Shown here: positions 36,642 through 46,060 of the stretch, in pieces | Layout of the letters: every line of letters begins with the position of its first letter | How positions within the stretch are numbered: the first letter of the stretch is position 1 | NCBI RefSeq assembly: GCF_030819175.1 | Contig: NZ_JAUTBJ010000002.1 | Span: forward strand, 1,374,001 to 1,438,000 | DNA: 64,000 nucleotides | Source of the DNA: Sphingomonas sp. SORGH_AS_0879 | GTDB taxonomy: Bacteria; Pseudomonadota; Alphaproteobacteria; Sphingomonadales; Sphingomonadaceae | Reading direction: 5' to 3' | Translations under genes and position numbers: made by a program | The notes under the pieces: model-generated | What the model saw: the letters and a program-made list of their open reading frames with translations, nothing else | What the model was told of the DNA's origin: nothing | Database searches by the model: none

Positions 36642-37927
36642 TCGTTTCGCGCGACTGGGCGGGGAAACGTTACGCGGTGCTGGGGCTCGCACGCTCCGGC
36701 GCCGCGAGCGTTTCGGCGCTGCTGGCGGGCGGGGCGAGCGTGGTGGCGTGGGACAGCGATCCCGCCAAGCGCGAGGCCTTTGCCGCGCACGACCGGCTGG
36801 GCGTGGCGCCGCTGGAAAATCTGTCGGGCGTCGACGCGCTGGTGGTGTCGCCGGGCGTTCCCCTCAATACCCACCCTCTCGCCGCGAAGGCGCGGGCGGC
36901 GGGGGTGCCGGTGATCGGCGACATCGAACTCTTCGCCCAGGCGCGCAAAGACCTGCCCTCGCACAAGGTCGTCGGCATCACCGGCACCAATGGCAAGTCG
37001 ACCACGACCGCGCTGGTCCACCATATCCTGAAGACGGCGGGTGTGCCGAGCCTGATGGGCGGCAATATCGGCCTGCCGATCCTGGGGCAGGAGCCTCTGC
37101 CCGAGGGTGGGGTCTATGTGCTGGAACTGTCCAGCTATCAGATCGACCTGACGCGAGCGCTGGATTGCGACGTGGCGGTGCTGCTCAACATCACGCCCGA
37201 TCATCTCGATCGCTATGACGGCTTTGCGGGCTATGCCGCGTCCAAGGCGCGGCTGTTCGCGATGCAGTCGGCGGGGCATGTCGCGGTCGTCGGCACGGGC
37301 GACGAAGCCTCCGCCAATATCGCGCAAGGTCTGGCCGGACGCACCGACGATCTGGTGACGATCACGCCCGACACCGTGATCGACCAGAGCCGCTGGCCCG
37401 CGCTGCAAGGCCCGCACAACGCCCAGAATGCGCTGGCGGCGATCGCCGTGACCCGCGCGCTGGGCCTCAGCGAAGCCGCGATCGAGGCGGGCCTTGCCAG
37501 CTACGCCAGCTTGCCGCACCGGATGCAGCATGTCGCGACCCGGAACGGCGTGGCCTTCGTCAACGATTCCAAGGCGACCAACCCCGAGTCCACCGCGCCC
37601 GCGCTCGCCGCCTTCCCGCGCGTTCACTGGATCGTCGGCGGCAAGCGCAAGGGCGACGACCTAGACGCCTGCGCCGCGCATCTGGATCATGTCGTCGCGG
37701 CCTATACCATCGGTGAGGCGGCACCGCTGTTCTTCGACCTGTTGAAGGACAAGGTGCCCGTGGTCGAGCAATCCGGCACGCTGGAGGCGGCGGTCGCCCA
37801 CGCGGCGGCGGCGGCGCTGCCCGGCGAGACGGTGCTGCTGTCGCCGGCCTGTGCCAGCTTCGACCAGTTTCGCGATTATGAAGCGCGGGGCGATGCCTTT
37901 CGCGCGGCGGTGGAGGCTCTGGCGTGA
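36638..37927 (+). CDS. murD: UDP-MurNAc-L-alanine:D-glutamate ligase MurD
   Basis: MurD adds D-glutamate to UDP-MurNAc-L-Ala. The 429-residue protein has the N-terminal Rossmann-like motif [12 protein letters not shown], the ATP-binding [14 protein letters not shown] at about 112-125, the ELSSYQ motif and the C-terminal [12 protein letters not shown]. The ATGA overlap with mraY sets the start, and its stop overlaps ftsW as GTGA. Confidence 0.96.
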   Translation: MIVSRDWAGKRYAVLGLARSGAASVSALLAGGASVVAWDSDPAKREAFAAHDRLGVAPLENLSGVDALVVSPGVPLNTHPLAAKARAAGVPVIGDIELFAQARKDLPSHKVVGITGTNGKSTTTALVHHILKTAGVPSLMGGNIGLPILGQEPLPEGGVYVLELSSYQIDLTRALDCDVAVLLNITPDHLDRYDGFAGYAASKARLFAMQSAGHVAVVGTGDEASANIAQGLAGRTDDLVTITPDTVIDQSRWPALQGPHNAQNALAAIAVTRALGLSEAAIEAGLASYASLPHRMQHVATRNGVAFVNDSKATNPESTAPALAAFPRVHWIVGGKRKGDDLDACAAHLDHVVAAYTIGEAAPLFFDLLKDKVPVVEQSGTLEAAVAHAAAAALPGETVLLSPACASFDQFRDYEARGDAFRAAVEALA

Positions 37928-39156
37928 ACGATCGCACTGCAAAGCCCGGCCCGCGTCCCGGCCTGATCGGATCGATCAAGGGACGTGGCGGGCGTGGCGA
38001 CCGCTCGCCGCTGGGCACCTGGTTCTGGGATATCGACCGGGTGCTGCTGTTGCTCACCCTGTTCCTGATCGCGATCGGCCTGATCGCGGTCGCCGCCGCC
38101 AGCCCGGCCACCGCCATGCGCTATTCCGGCGAGCATCGGAAGTTCGCGCCGCTCTATTATTTCTGGCGACAGGTGATGTGGGTGGGTGTGTCGCTGCCCG
38201 TGTTGTTCGTCGTCTCGATGCTGCCGGTCGTCACCGCGCGGCGGATGGCGGTGCTGGGCACGGGGATCCTGATCGCGATCCTGGCGGTCACGCCCTTTGT
38301 CGGGGTGGAGATCAACGGCGCGCGGCGCTGGATCGGCTTCGGCATCGCGCAGTTCCAGCCGTCCGAATTCTTGAAGCCGATGTTCATCGTCACCACCGCA
38401 TGGATATTGTCGCTCAAGGCCAAGGAGCGCGATCTGCCCGCGACGCTCATCACCATGGGGATGACCGGGTTGGTGGCCGGTCTGCTGATGCTGCAACCCG
38501 ATTTCGGGCAGACCATCGTCTTCTGTATGGTGTGGGCGGCGCTGCTGATGATTTCGGGGACGCCGATGCGCGTTCTGCTGGGGCTGGCGGCGATGGTGCC
38601 GGTGGGGCTGACCGCCGCCTATATGTTCTATGGCGTGGCGCGGAGCCGCATCAACGCCTTCCTGTTTCCCGATGTCGATGGCGAGGGCGCAGCCGACCAT
38701 TTCCAGGTCAATGCCGCGCACAACACGCTGACGGCGGGTGGATGGACCGGCACCGGGCCGGGCGGGGGATCGGCCAAGTTCGGACTGCCCGAGGCGCATA
38801 CCGACTATATCTTCTCGGTGATCGGCGAAGAGTTCGGGCTGATCGCCTGTTCGATCATCGCGCTGGTTTTCCTGGCGATCGTGGTGCGGGTGTTCGTGAA
38901 GCTGCTTGACGAACAGGACGAGTTCAAGCTCTACGCCGCCTCGGGGCTGGCCGTGCAGTTCGGCGCGCAGGCGCTGATCTCGATGGCGGTGAACACGGGT
39001 TTGGCCCCTTCCAAGGGGATGACCCTGCCGTTCATCAGCTATGGCGGCTCGTCGATGATCGCGCTGTCGATCGGGATGGGGTTGTTGCTGGCGTTCACCC
39101 GGCGCAATCCGTTCCTGACGCGCAGCCCCTATATAGTCAGGTGGAGCGGGCAATGA
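37924..39156 (+). CDS. ftsW: Peptidoglycan glycosyltransferase FtsW
   Basis: FtsW polymerises septal glycan from lipid II together with FtsI. The 410-residue SEDS protein has about ten membrane helices, with the conserved NGARRWIGFGIAQFQPSE segment that carries the family's typical loop, the catalytic-region ISGTPMRVLLG, and the periplasmic loop ending in GGGSAKFGLPEAHTDYIFSV. GTG 37924 overlaps the murD stop and gives a cytoplasmic N-terminus of about 38 residues. The stop overlaps murG (ATGA). Confidence 0.95.
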   Translation: MNDRTAKPGPRPGLIGSIKGRGGRGDRSPLGTWFWDIDRVLLLLTLFLIAIGLIAVAAASPATAMRYSGEHRKFAPLYYFWRQVMWVGVSLPVLFVVSMLPVVTARRMAVLGTGILIAILAVTPFVGVEINGARRWIGFGIAQFQPSEFLKPMFIVTTAWILSLKAKERDLPATLITMGMTGLVAGLLMLQPDFGQTIVFCMVWAALLMISGTPMRVLLGLAAMVPVGLTAAYMFYGVARSRINAFLFPDVDGEGAADHFQVNAAHNTLTAGGWTGTGPGGGSAKFGLPEAHTDYIFSVIGEEFGLIACSIIALVFLAIVVRVFVKLLDEQDEFKLYAASGLAVQFGAQALISMAVNTGLAPSKGMTLPFISYGGSSMIALSIGMGLLLAFTRRNPFLTRSPYIVRWSGQ

Positions 39157-40304
39157 GCCGTCACTTCGTCCTCGCCGCCGGAGGAACCGGCGGCCATATG
39201 GTCCCCGCCGCCGCGCTGGCGGCCGAGCTGACCCGGCGCGGCCACCGGGTCGCGCTGGTATCGGATGCGCGCGGCGTGCGCTTTCCGGGGCTGTTCGAGG
39301 ATATCCAGACCCATGTCCTGCCCGCCGGGCGTTTTGCGGGCGGGCCGATGGGCTGGGCCAAGGCGTTGCGTGAGATGTGGCGCGGCCGGGCGATGGCGCG
39401 CGAACTCTACAAGACCTTCCGCCCCGCTGCCGTCATCGGTTTCGGTGGCTATCCCGCCATGCCCGCGCTGCTGGCGGCGTTCGCGGAAGGCATCCCGACC
39501 GCGATCCACGAACAGAATGCCGTGCTGGGCCGGGTGAACCGGCTGGTCGCGGGCAAGGTCGATGCGATCGCGCTATCCTATGAGGATACCCAGCGGCTGA
39601 GCGCCAAACATGCCGACAAGACGCGGCTGATCGGCAATCCGGTGCGCGACCAGGTGCGGGCGCTGCGGGCGCGGCCCTATCCGCTGCTGGAGGAGGACGG
39701 CATCTTCCGCGTCCTCGTGACCGGCGGCAGCCAGGGGGCGAGCATCTTGTCCAAGGTGGTGCCCGACGGCCTCGCCATGTTGCCCGTCACCTTCCGGCGG
39801 CGGTTGCAGGTGACGCATCAGGCGCGGATCGAGGATATCGACGAAGTCCGCGCCAAATATGCCGAGCATGAGATTCCGGCCGAACTCGCCACCTATCTCC
39901 CCGATCTGCCCGAGCAACTGGCCTGGGCGCATCTCGTGATCGCGCGGGCGGGGGCTTCGACGTTGGCCGAACTGACGGTGGCGGGACGGCCCGCGATCCT
40001 CGTGCCGCTGCCCTCCGCGACCGATGATCACCAGACGGTGAACGCGTGCGAGATGACCCGGGCGGGCGGCGCGCGGACGATCGCGCAGAAGGATTTCACG
40101 CCCGTCGAACTCGCCAAGCAGATGCAGAAGCTGGGCCTCGACCCGGCGGCGCTGGAGAACGCGGCGGGACGCGCGCGCGGCTGCGGACGGCCCGAGGCGG
40201 CGAGCGACCTCGCCGATCTGGTCGAGAGGCTGGATGCGCCGCGCATGGTCTTGCCGGTCGGGGCGGCACGAGAGGGACAGAATTTGGCGGGAGCAGGCGC
40301 ATGA
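39153..40304 (+). CDS. murG: Undecaprenyl-PP-MurNAc-pentapeptide GlcNAc transferase MurG
   Basis: MurG adds GlcNAc to lipid I, giving lipid II, on the cytoplasmic face of the membrane. The 383-residue GT-B enzyme has the N-terminal glycine motif [20 protein letters not shown], the second loop GFGGYPAMP, the [12 protein letters not shown] segment, the donor-site [11 protein letters not shown] and the [11 protein letters not shown] motif. ATG 39153 overlaps the ftsW stop; an upstream in-frame start at 39141 is inside ftsW and not preferred. Confidence 0.96.
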   Translation: MSRHFVLAAGGTGGHMVPAAALAAELTRRGHRVALVSDARGVRFPGLFEDIQTHVLPAGRFAGGPMGWAKALREMWRGRAMARELYKTFRPAAVIGFGGYPAMPALLAAFAEGIPTAIHEQNAVLGRVNRLVAGKVDAIALSYEDTQRLSAKHADKTRLIGNPVRDQVRALRARPYPLLEEDGIFRVLVTGGSQGASILSKVVPDGLAMLPVTFRRRLQVTHQARIEDIDEVRAKYAEHEIPAELATYLPDLPEQLAWAHLVIARAGASTLAELTVAGRPAILVPLPSATDDHQTVNACEMTRAGGARTIAQKDFTPVELAKQMQKLGLDPAALENAAGRARGCGRPEAASDLADLVERLDAPRMVLPVGAAREGQNLAGAGA

Positions 40305-41716
40305 AGGGCGTCGCCACGGATATCGGCACGATCCACTTCGTCGGCATCGGCGGCATCGGCATGTCGGGCATTGCCGAGGTAATGAAGAATCTCGGCTACC
40401 GCGTCCAAGGCTCCGACGTGGCCGAGGGCTATGTCGTGCAGGGCCTGCGCGACAAGGGCATTCCGGTCGCGATCGGCCATGCCGCCGACAATCTGGGCGA
40501 TGCGGCGGTGGTCGTCACCTCGACCGCGATCACCCGGTCCAACCCCGAAGTCGAAGCCGCGCTGGAACGCCGCATCCCCGTGGTGCGCCGCGCCGAGATG
40601 CTGGCCGAGCTGATGCGGCTCAAGTCCACCGTCGCGGTGGCGGGCACGCATGGCAAGACCACGACCACCTCGATGGTCGCGGCGCTGCTGGATGCGGGCG
40701 GGGTGGACCCGACCGTCATCAATGGGGGCATCATCAACAGCTATGGCTCCAACGCCCGTCTGGGTGCGAGCGACTGGATGGTGGTCGAGGCGGACGAAAG
40801 CGACGGCAGCTTCCTGCGGCTGGACGGCACGATCGCGGTCGTCACCAATATCGACCCTGAGCATCTGGACCATTACGGCTCGTTCGACCGGGTGAAGGAC
40901 GCCTTTGTCGAGTTCGTCGAGAATGTGCCCTTCTACGGCGCGGCTTTGCTCTGCCTCGACCATCCCGAGGTTCAGAATATCCTGCCGCGCGTTCGCGACC
41001 GGCGCGTGGTGACCTATGGCTTTTCCGCGCAGGCGGACGTGCGCGGCGTCAACGTCACGCCCATCCCCGGCGGCAATCGGTTCGAGGCGATCATCCGCAA
41101 CCGCGACGGGACGGTTCGCTCGATCGAAGGGATCGAGTTGCCGATGCCGGGCCGCCATAACGTCCAGAACGCGCTGGCCGCGATCGGCGTGGCGCTGGAA
41201 CTGGGCATCGACGATGCGACCATCCAGCAGGGCTTCGGCCAGTTCGGCGGGGTCAAGCGCCGCTTCACCAAGGTCGGCGAAATCGCGGTGGACGGCGGCA
41301 CGGCGACCGTGATCGACGATTACGGCCACCACCCGGTCGAAATCCGCGCGGTGCTGGCCGCCGCCCGCGAAGGCGCGCGCGGTCGCGTGATCGCGGTGGT
41401 GCAGCCGCATCGCTACACCCGGCTCGGCAATTTGATGGAGGAGTTCCAGACCGCCTTCAACGACGCCGACCGCGTGCTGGTGACGCCGGTCTATGCGGCG
41501 GGCGAACAGCCGATCGAGGGTGTCGACGCCGAGGCGCTGGTCGAGGGGTTGAAGCGGCGCGGGCATCGCTCGACCGCAACGGTCGCCGACGCCGATGCGC
41601 TGGCCGAGGAACTGGCGGGGTCGATCCGCGCGGACGACATGGTCGTGTGCCTAGGCGCGGGCGACATCACCAAATGGGCGGCGGGCCTGGCAAGCGCCAT
41701 CGAGGCGCGCCGATGA
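40301..41716 (+). CDS. murC: UDP-N-acetylmuramate:L-alanine ligase MurC
   Basis: MurC adds L-alanine to UDP-MurNAc, the first stem residue. The 471-residue protein has the dinucleotide-like start [17 protein letters not shown], the ATP site [15 protein letters not shown], the [10 protein letters not shown] motif and the C-terminal [13 protein letters not shown] 40301 overlaps the murG stop (ATGA). The upstream open frame from 40046 is out-of-phase murG sequence and is rejected. The stop overlaps murB (ATGA). Confidence 0.96.
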   Translation: MKGVATDIGTIHFVGIGGIGMSGIAEVMKNLGYRVQGSDVAEGYVVQGLRDKGIPVAIGHAADNLGDAAVVVTSTAITRSNPEVEAALERRIPVVRRAEMLAELMRLKSTVAVAGTHGKTTTTSMVAALLDAGGVDPTVINGGIINSYGSNARLGASDWMVVEADESDGSFLRLDGTIAVVTNIDPEHLDHYGSFDRVKDAFVEFVENVPFYGAALLCLDHPEVQNILPRVRDRRVVTYGFSAQADVRGVNVTPIPGGNRFEAIIRNRDGTVRSIEGIELPMPGRHNVQNALAAIGVALELGIDDATIQQGFGQFGGVKRRFTKVGEIAVDGGTATVIDDYGHHPVEIRAVLAAAREGARGRVIAVVQPHRYTRLGNLMEEFQTAFNDADRVLVTPVYAAGEQPIEGVDAEALVEGLKRRGHRSTATVADADALAEELAGSIRADDMVVCLGAGDITKWAAGLASAIEARR

Positions 41717-42600
41717 CCTTGCCCGACACCGCCGGCCGACTGACTCCGGGCGCGCCGCTGGCGCCGCTCGTGTGGTTCAAGGCGGGCGGACCGGCCGAAT
41801 ATCTGCTCGAGCCCAGGGACGTGGAGGACCTGTCGGCGTTCCTGAAGAGGCTGGGAGCCGACGTGCCCGTCATGGCGCTAGGCCTGGGTTCCAACCTGAT
41901 CGTGCGGGACGGCGGCGTGCCGGGTGTCGTCGTGCGGCTGGGCAAGCCCTTTTCCTATGCGCGGGCGGGGGAAGGGCACCTCGTCACCTGCGGCGGCGGG
42001 ACTTCGGGCATTCTGGCGTCATCCAATGCGCGCGATGCGGGGATCGGTGGGCTGGAGTTTCTGCGTTCGATCCCCGGTACGGTCGGCGGGTTCGTGCGGA
42101 TGAATGGCGGGGCCTATGGGCGTGAGGTGGCCGATGTGCTGGTGTCCGCCACCGTCGTCCGCCGCGACGGCACGGTCGAGACGCTGGGCGTCGCCGACCT
42201 CGAATACACCTACCGCCACTCCAACCTGACCGACGGGACGGTGGTGGTCGAGGCGGTCTTCCGGGGCCATGCCGCCGAACCGCAAGTGATTCAGGCCGAG
42301 ATGGATCGCATCGCCGCCGCGCGCGAGGCGTCGCAGCCGTTGCGATCGAAGACCGGCGGTTCGACCTTCAAGAACCCGCAGGGCCACAAGGCCTGGGCCT
42401 TGGTCGATGCGGCGGGCTGTCGCGGGCTGACGCTGGGCGATGCGCAGGTGTCGGAGAAACATTGTAATTTCCTTCTAAACCTGGGCAACGCCACGGCGGC
42501 GGAGATCGAGGCGTTGGGCGAGGAAGTGCGGGACAAGGTGAAGGCCCAGTCGGGCGTGACGCTCGAATGGGAAATCCAGCGCGTCGGAGTGGCGAAGTGA
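41713..42600 (+). CDS. murB: UDP-N-acetylenolpyruvoylglucosamine reductase MurB
   Basis: MurB reduces the enolpyruvyl group with NADPH and FAD to form UDP-MurNAc. The 295-residue protein has FAD-binding [17 protein letters not shown], the [17 protein letters not shown] motif, the GGSTFKNP catalytic-serine region and the C-terminal [11 protein letters not shown]. It belongs to the shorter type II class lacking the loop found in E. coli MurB. ATG 41713 overlaps the murC stop. A 169-bp gap with a REP-like element follows before ddl. Confidence 0.95.
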   Translation: MTLPDTAGRLTPGAPLAPLVWFKAGGPAEYLLEPRDVEDLSAFLKRLGADVPVMALGLGSNLIVRDGGVPGVVVRLGKPFSYARAGEGHLVTCGGGTSGILASSNARDAGIGGLEFLRSIPGTVGGFVRMNGGAYGREVADVLVSATVVRRDGTVETLGVADLEYTYRHSNLTDGTVVVEAVFRGHAAEPQVIQAEMDRIAAAREASQPLRSKTGGSTFKNPQGHKAWALVDAAGCRGLTLGDAQVSEKHCNFLLNLGNATAAEIEALGEEVRDKVKAQSGVTLEWEIQRVGVAK

Positions 42601-42612
42601 GCGCCGCTTCTC

Positions 42613-42735
42613 CATTCCTCCCCATCTTCGATGGGGAGGGGGACCGCCGCGAAGCGGTGGTGGAGGGGCGAGGGGCTTGCCCCTCCACCAGCCTGCGGCT
42701 GGTCCCCCTCCCCAAGCAGAGCTTGGGGAGGATTG
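42613..42735. repeat. Compound REP-like element between murB and ddl
   Basis: Outer arms ATTCCTCCCC and GGGGAGGAT, and paired internal GGGGGACC/GGTCCCCC and GGTGGAGGGG/CCCCTCCACC blocks, follow the plan of 13052-13187. Small hairpins sit inside (CCGCcgcgaaGCGG and CAGCctgcgGCTG). It occupies most of the only large gap in the otherwise overlapping mur gene chain. Confidence 0.85.
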
Positions 42736-42769
42736 AGAAGGTCCCCACGCAAACAACAAGGATCGGGTG

Positions 42770-43720
42770 ATGCATATCGCGGTACTGATGGGCGGCTGGT
42801 CGGCGGAGCGGCCGGTGTCGCTGATGTCGGGCGCGGGCGTCGCCGATGCGCTGGAACGGAACGGCCACCGCGTCACCCGGATCGACATGGACCGCGACGT
42901 CGCGGCCAAGCTGGTCGCGGCCAAGCCCGATATCGTCTTCAACGCGCTGCACGGCTCCCCCGGAGAGGACGGCACCGTGCAGGGGATGCTCGACCTGATG
43001 GGGATTGCGTACACCCATTCGGGGCTCGCCACCTCGGTCATCGCGATCGACAAGGTGCTGACCAAGCAGGCTTTGGTCCCGCACGGCATCCCCATGCCCG
43101 GCGGTCGCATCGTGAAGTCGGAGGATTTGTTCGCCGCCGACCCCTTGCCGCGCCCCTATGTGCTCAAGCCCGTCAACGAGGGCTCTTCGGTCGGCGTGGC
43201 CATCGTCACCGACACGAGCAACCACGGCAACCCGATCGCCCGCGATGCGGCGGGCCCCTGGGGGGAGTTCGAGGAACTGCTGGCAGAGCCCTATATCCGG
43301 GGCCGTGAACTGACGACCGCCGTGCTTGGAAACCGTGCGCTGGGCGTGACCGAGTTGAAGCCCAAGAATGGCTGGTATGATTTCGACGCGAAGTACACGG
43401 ATGGCCTGACTGAGCATGTCTGTCCCGCGCAGATCCCCGACGACATCGCCGAGGCGTGCAAGTCGCTGGCGCTGGAGGCGCACCGTATTCTCGGTTGCCG
43501 TGGCGCGTCGCGCTCCGACTTTCGCTGGGACGACGAGCGCGGCGTGGACGGGCTGTTCCTGTTGGAGGTCAACACCCAGCCGGGCATGACCCCGCTCAGC
43601 CTGGTGCCCGAACAGGGGCGTCATGTCGGCATGGATTACGACAGGTTGGTCCAGGCCATCGTCGATGAGGCGGTCGAATGGTATAAGGCCAACCCGATCG
43701 AACGGGAACGCGCCGGATGA
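42770..43720 (+). CDS. ddl: D-alanine:D-alanine ligase
   Basis: Ddl makes the D-Ala-D-Ala dipeptide used by MurF. The 316-residue ATP-grasp protein has HIAVLMGGWSAERPVSLMSG at the N-terminus (B-type Ddl), the HGSPGEDGTVQG motif, the ATP-binding KPVNEGSSVGV and the metal-binding EVNTQPGMTPLS. ATG 42770 is chosen because AAGGA lies 7 bases upstream; GTG 42767 is adjacent and possible. The stop overlaps ftsQ (ATGA). Confidence 0.95.
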   Translation: MHIAVLMGGWSAERPVSLMSGAGVADALERNGHRVTRIDMDRDVAAKLVAAKPDIVFNALHGSPGEDGTVQGMLDLMGIAYTHSGLATSVIAIDKVLTKQALVPHGIPMPGGRIVKSEDLFAADPLPRPYVLKPVNEGSSVGVAIVTDTSNHGNPIARDAAGPWGEFEELLAEPYIRGRELTTAVLGNRALGVTELKPKNGWYDFDAKYTDGLTEHVCPAQIPDDIAEACKSLALEAHRILGCRGASRSDFRWDDERGVDGLFLLEVNTQPGMTPLSLVPEQGRHVGMDYDRLVQAIVDEAVEWYKANPIERERAG

Positions 43721-44709
43721 GCCGCACGATCAAGCGCGGGCCGTCCCCCCGCCGCCCGGTGCCGCGCCGCCGCCAGCCGGTGAAGCGCGCGACGCTGTCC
43801 GAACGGGTGCTGGCCAAGCTGCCGGTCAGCGAGGAGGCGGTCAAGAAGGCGGTCACCTGGGCGATATTGGGCGGCGCGGGCGCGGCGGTGCTGGCGGTCG
43901 CGACCTATGTCGGCGTGCCCGGCATGATCGGCACGGCGATCGCCGAGCAGGCGGGCCATGCCGGTTTTCGCGTCCAGCAGATCGAGGTGACCGGCCTGAA
44001 GCGCATGGACCGGATGACCGTCTATGCCGTCGCGCTCGACCAGCAGAGCCGGGCGATGCCGCTGGTCAATCTGGAGGATGTCCGCGCCAAGCTGCTGCGG
44101 TACGGCTGGATCAAGGACGCGCATGTCTCGCGTCGCCTGCCCGACACGCTGTTGGTCGATATCGAGGAGCGGACCCCGGCGGCGGTGTGGCAGGATAATG
44201 GCCACCTCACCCTGATCGACGCGGGCGGCGTGTTGCTGGAGCCGGTGCAGCCCGAGGCGATGCCCGACCTGCCGCTGATCATCGGGCCGGGCGCGAATTT
44301 GCAGGAGCCCGCCTATCAGGCGTTGTTGTCCGCCGCGCCCGCGTTGAAACCGCGCGTGAAGGCGGCGACCTGGATCGGCAATCGCCGCTGGGACCTGACC
44401 TTCGACAGCGGCGAGACGCTGGCCTTGCCGGAGGATGGGGCAGGGGCGGCGTTGATGAAGTTCGCGGCGATGGACGGATCACGGCCGTTGCTGGGGCGCG
44501 GCTGGCTCCGCTTCGACATGCGCGATCCCGCGAAGCTGGTTGCGGCGCAAGCCCGGATTGAATCAGAATCACGCTCTGGCCGAACCGGCACAGGCGGGCG
44601 CAGCCGCGACGGGCGAGCCTGTCACGGACGGTGGCGCGGAGGGGCCGCGCAACGACGGGGAATCACAGGGGTAGCAAGAGCATGGCAAAGATTGCACCCG
44701 AAGGGCTGA
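43717..44709 (+). CDS. ftsQ: Cell division protein FtsQ, probable 3' frameshift
   Basis: FtsQ links the divisome parts through FtsB/FtsL in the periplasm. The protein has a basic cytoplasmic N-terminus (about residues 1-48), one membrane helix (about 49-70), a POTRA domain beginning at GFRVQQIEVTGLKRM and a beta domain with WIGNRRWDLTFDSGETLALP. After RFDMRDPAKLVA the frame gives an Arg/Gly-rich tail of about 54 residues that overlaps ftsA by 28 bases. Dropping one G at 44544-44545 gives instead ARKPGLNQNHALAEPAQAGA and a stop at 44672-44674, 7 bp before ftsA. That frame has clearly higher GC at third positions (roughly 76 versus 59 percent by my count). The true protein is therefore probably about 319 residues. 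ATG 43717 overlaps the ddl stop. Confidence 0.85.
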   Translation: MSRTIKRGPSPRRPVPRRRQPVKRATLSERVLAKLPVSEEAVKKAVTWAILGGAGAAVLAVATYVGVPGMIGTAIAEQAGHAGFRVQQIEVTGLKRMDRMTVYAVALDQQSRAMPLVNLEDVRAKLLRYGWIKDAHVSRRLPDTLLVDIEERTPAAVWQDNGHLTLIDAGGVLLEPVQPEAMPDLPLIIGPGANLQEPAYQALLSAAPALKPRVKAATWIGNRRWDLTFDSGETLALPEDGAGAALMKFAAMDGSRPLLGRGWLRFDMRDPAKLVAAQARIESESRSGRTGTGGRSRDGRACHGRWRGGAAQRRGITGVARAWQRLHPKG

Positions 44710-45941
44710 TCACCGCCCTGGACATCGGATCGTCCAAGGTGTCCGCCCTGATCGCGCGCAAGGGCGATGGCGGCGAACTGATCGTGCTGGGCACGGGCCA
44801 GCGCGAGAGCCGGGGCGTCAAGCGCGGCTATATCGCCGACATGGGCGCGACGGAGGCGGCGGTGCGCGAGGCGGTCGAACAGGCCGAGCGGATTGCGGGC
44901 CTGAACATCGAGAATGTCTGGGTCGGCTTTTCCGCCGGTGGCCTGGTGTCCGACGTGGCCGAGGTCGAGTTCGAGCTGGGCGGCCATCAGGTCGAGCAGG
45001 GCGATATCGACGCGCTGCTGGCGGCGGGGCGCAACTCGATCGATCCGCAGGGGCGGATGGTGCTGCACGCGCAGCCTGCGCTCTACACGCTCGACGGGCT
45101 GACAGGGGTCAAGAAGCCGCTGGGCCTCCATGCCGATCGGCTGGGCGTCCATATCCATGTCGTCGCCGCCGACGGATCGCCGGTCCGCAACCTCGATCTG
45201 TGCGTCCGCTCGGCGCATCTGGAGGTGAAGTCGATCATCGCGGCACCCGTCGCCACGGGCCTGGCCTGCCTGTCCGACGAAGAGCGCGAACTGGGCGTCG
45301 CGCTGGTCGAGATGGGGGCGGGGATCACCAATGTCTCGTTGTTCGCGGGCGGGATGCTGGTCGGGCTCTGCTCACTGCCGATGGGCGCGGCGGACATCAC
45401 CGACGACGTGGCGTCGGCTTTCGGCACGCGGCGACAGATGGCCGAACGGATGAAGTGCTTCCACGGCTCGGCCAACGCCTCCCCGCGCGACAATCACGAC
45501 ATGCTACAGGTTACGCCGATCTCCGCGGAAGATGGCGGCGACACGATGCAGATCACCAAGGCGCAACTGATCGGCGTGATCCGCCAGCGGCTGGAGCATC
45601 AGATGGGTGAGATCCGCAAGGCGCTCCAGCATCTGAAGTTCGAGGGGCCGGTGGGGCGCCAGGTGGTGCTGACCGGCGGCGGCGCGGAGTTGAAGGGGAT
45701 CGCCGACTATGCACAGCAGGCGCTGGGCCGCTCGGTTCGGATCGGGCGACCGCGCGGGCTGTCCGGCCTGCCCGATGCGCATGGCGGCCCGGCTTTCGCG
45801 ACGCTGGCGGGGCTGGCATTCTATGCCGCGACCGATCCGATCGACCTGCGCAGCATCGCGCCGACCAACCAGACGGTCCACCGGCCCAGCGGCATGGGGC
45901 TGTTTCGGCGGCTGATTCAGGCGGCGAAGGCGAATTATTAA
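44682..45941 (+). CDS. ftsA: Cell division protein FtsA
   Basis: FtsA is the actin-like protein that tethers FtsZ to the membrane. The 419-residue protein has the phosphate-1 motif ALDIGSSKVSALIA, the FtsA-specific 1C domain (about residues 85-165), the phosphate-2 region ALVEMGAGITNVSLF and the adenosine motif LTGGGAELKGI. The C-terminal amphipathic helix that binds membrane is MGLFRRLIQAAKANY. ATG 44682 starts MAKIAPEG. The frame upstream belongs to ftsQ. A 119-bp leader follows before ftsZ. Confidence 0.96.
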   Translation: MAKIAPEGLITALDIGSSKVSALIARKGDGGELIVLGTGQRESRGVKRGYIADMGATEAAVREAVEQAERIAGLNIENVWVGFSAGGLVSDVAEVEFELGGHQVEQGDIDALLAAGRNSIDPQGRMVLHAQPALYTLDGLTGVKKPLGLHADRLGVHIHVVAADGSPVRNLDLCVRSAHLEVKSIIAAPVATGLACLSDEERELGVALVEMGAGITNVSLFAGGMLVGLCSLPMGAADITDDVASAFGTRRQMAERMKCFHGSANASPRDNHDMLQVTPISAEDGGDTMQITKAQLIGVIRQRLEHQMGEIRKALQHLKFEGPVGRQVVLTGGGAELKGIADYAQQALGRSVRIGRPRGLSGLPDAHGGPAFATLAGLAFYAATDPIDLRSIAPTNQTVHRPSGMGLFRRLIQAAKANY

Positions 45942-45975
45942 GCGAAAGCGTCGTATGTTCGACGGTTTTGGGTTG

Positions 45976-46040
45976 GCACCAGGGCTTTGACTGGTGCACT
46001 AACAGTCATTCAGGGGCCCGGTCTTAGCGTATCGACCGGG
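45976..46040 (+). promoter_or_regulatory. Two tandem hairpins in the ftsZ leader
   Basis: The first hairpin has a perfect 7-bp stem GCACCAG (45976-45982) and CTGGTGC (45991-45997). The second has CCCGGTC (46017-46023) and GACCGGG (46034-46040). The second ends 3 bp before the GGCGGAG ribosome site of ftsZ. Neither has a T tract, so a role in RNA stability, processing or translation is more likely than termination. Confidence 0.5.
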
Positions 46041-46060
46041 AACGGCGGAGTAGAATTGGG

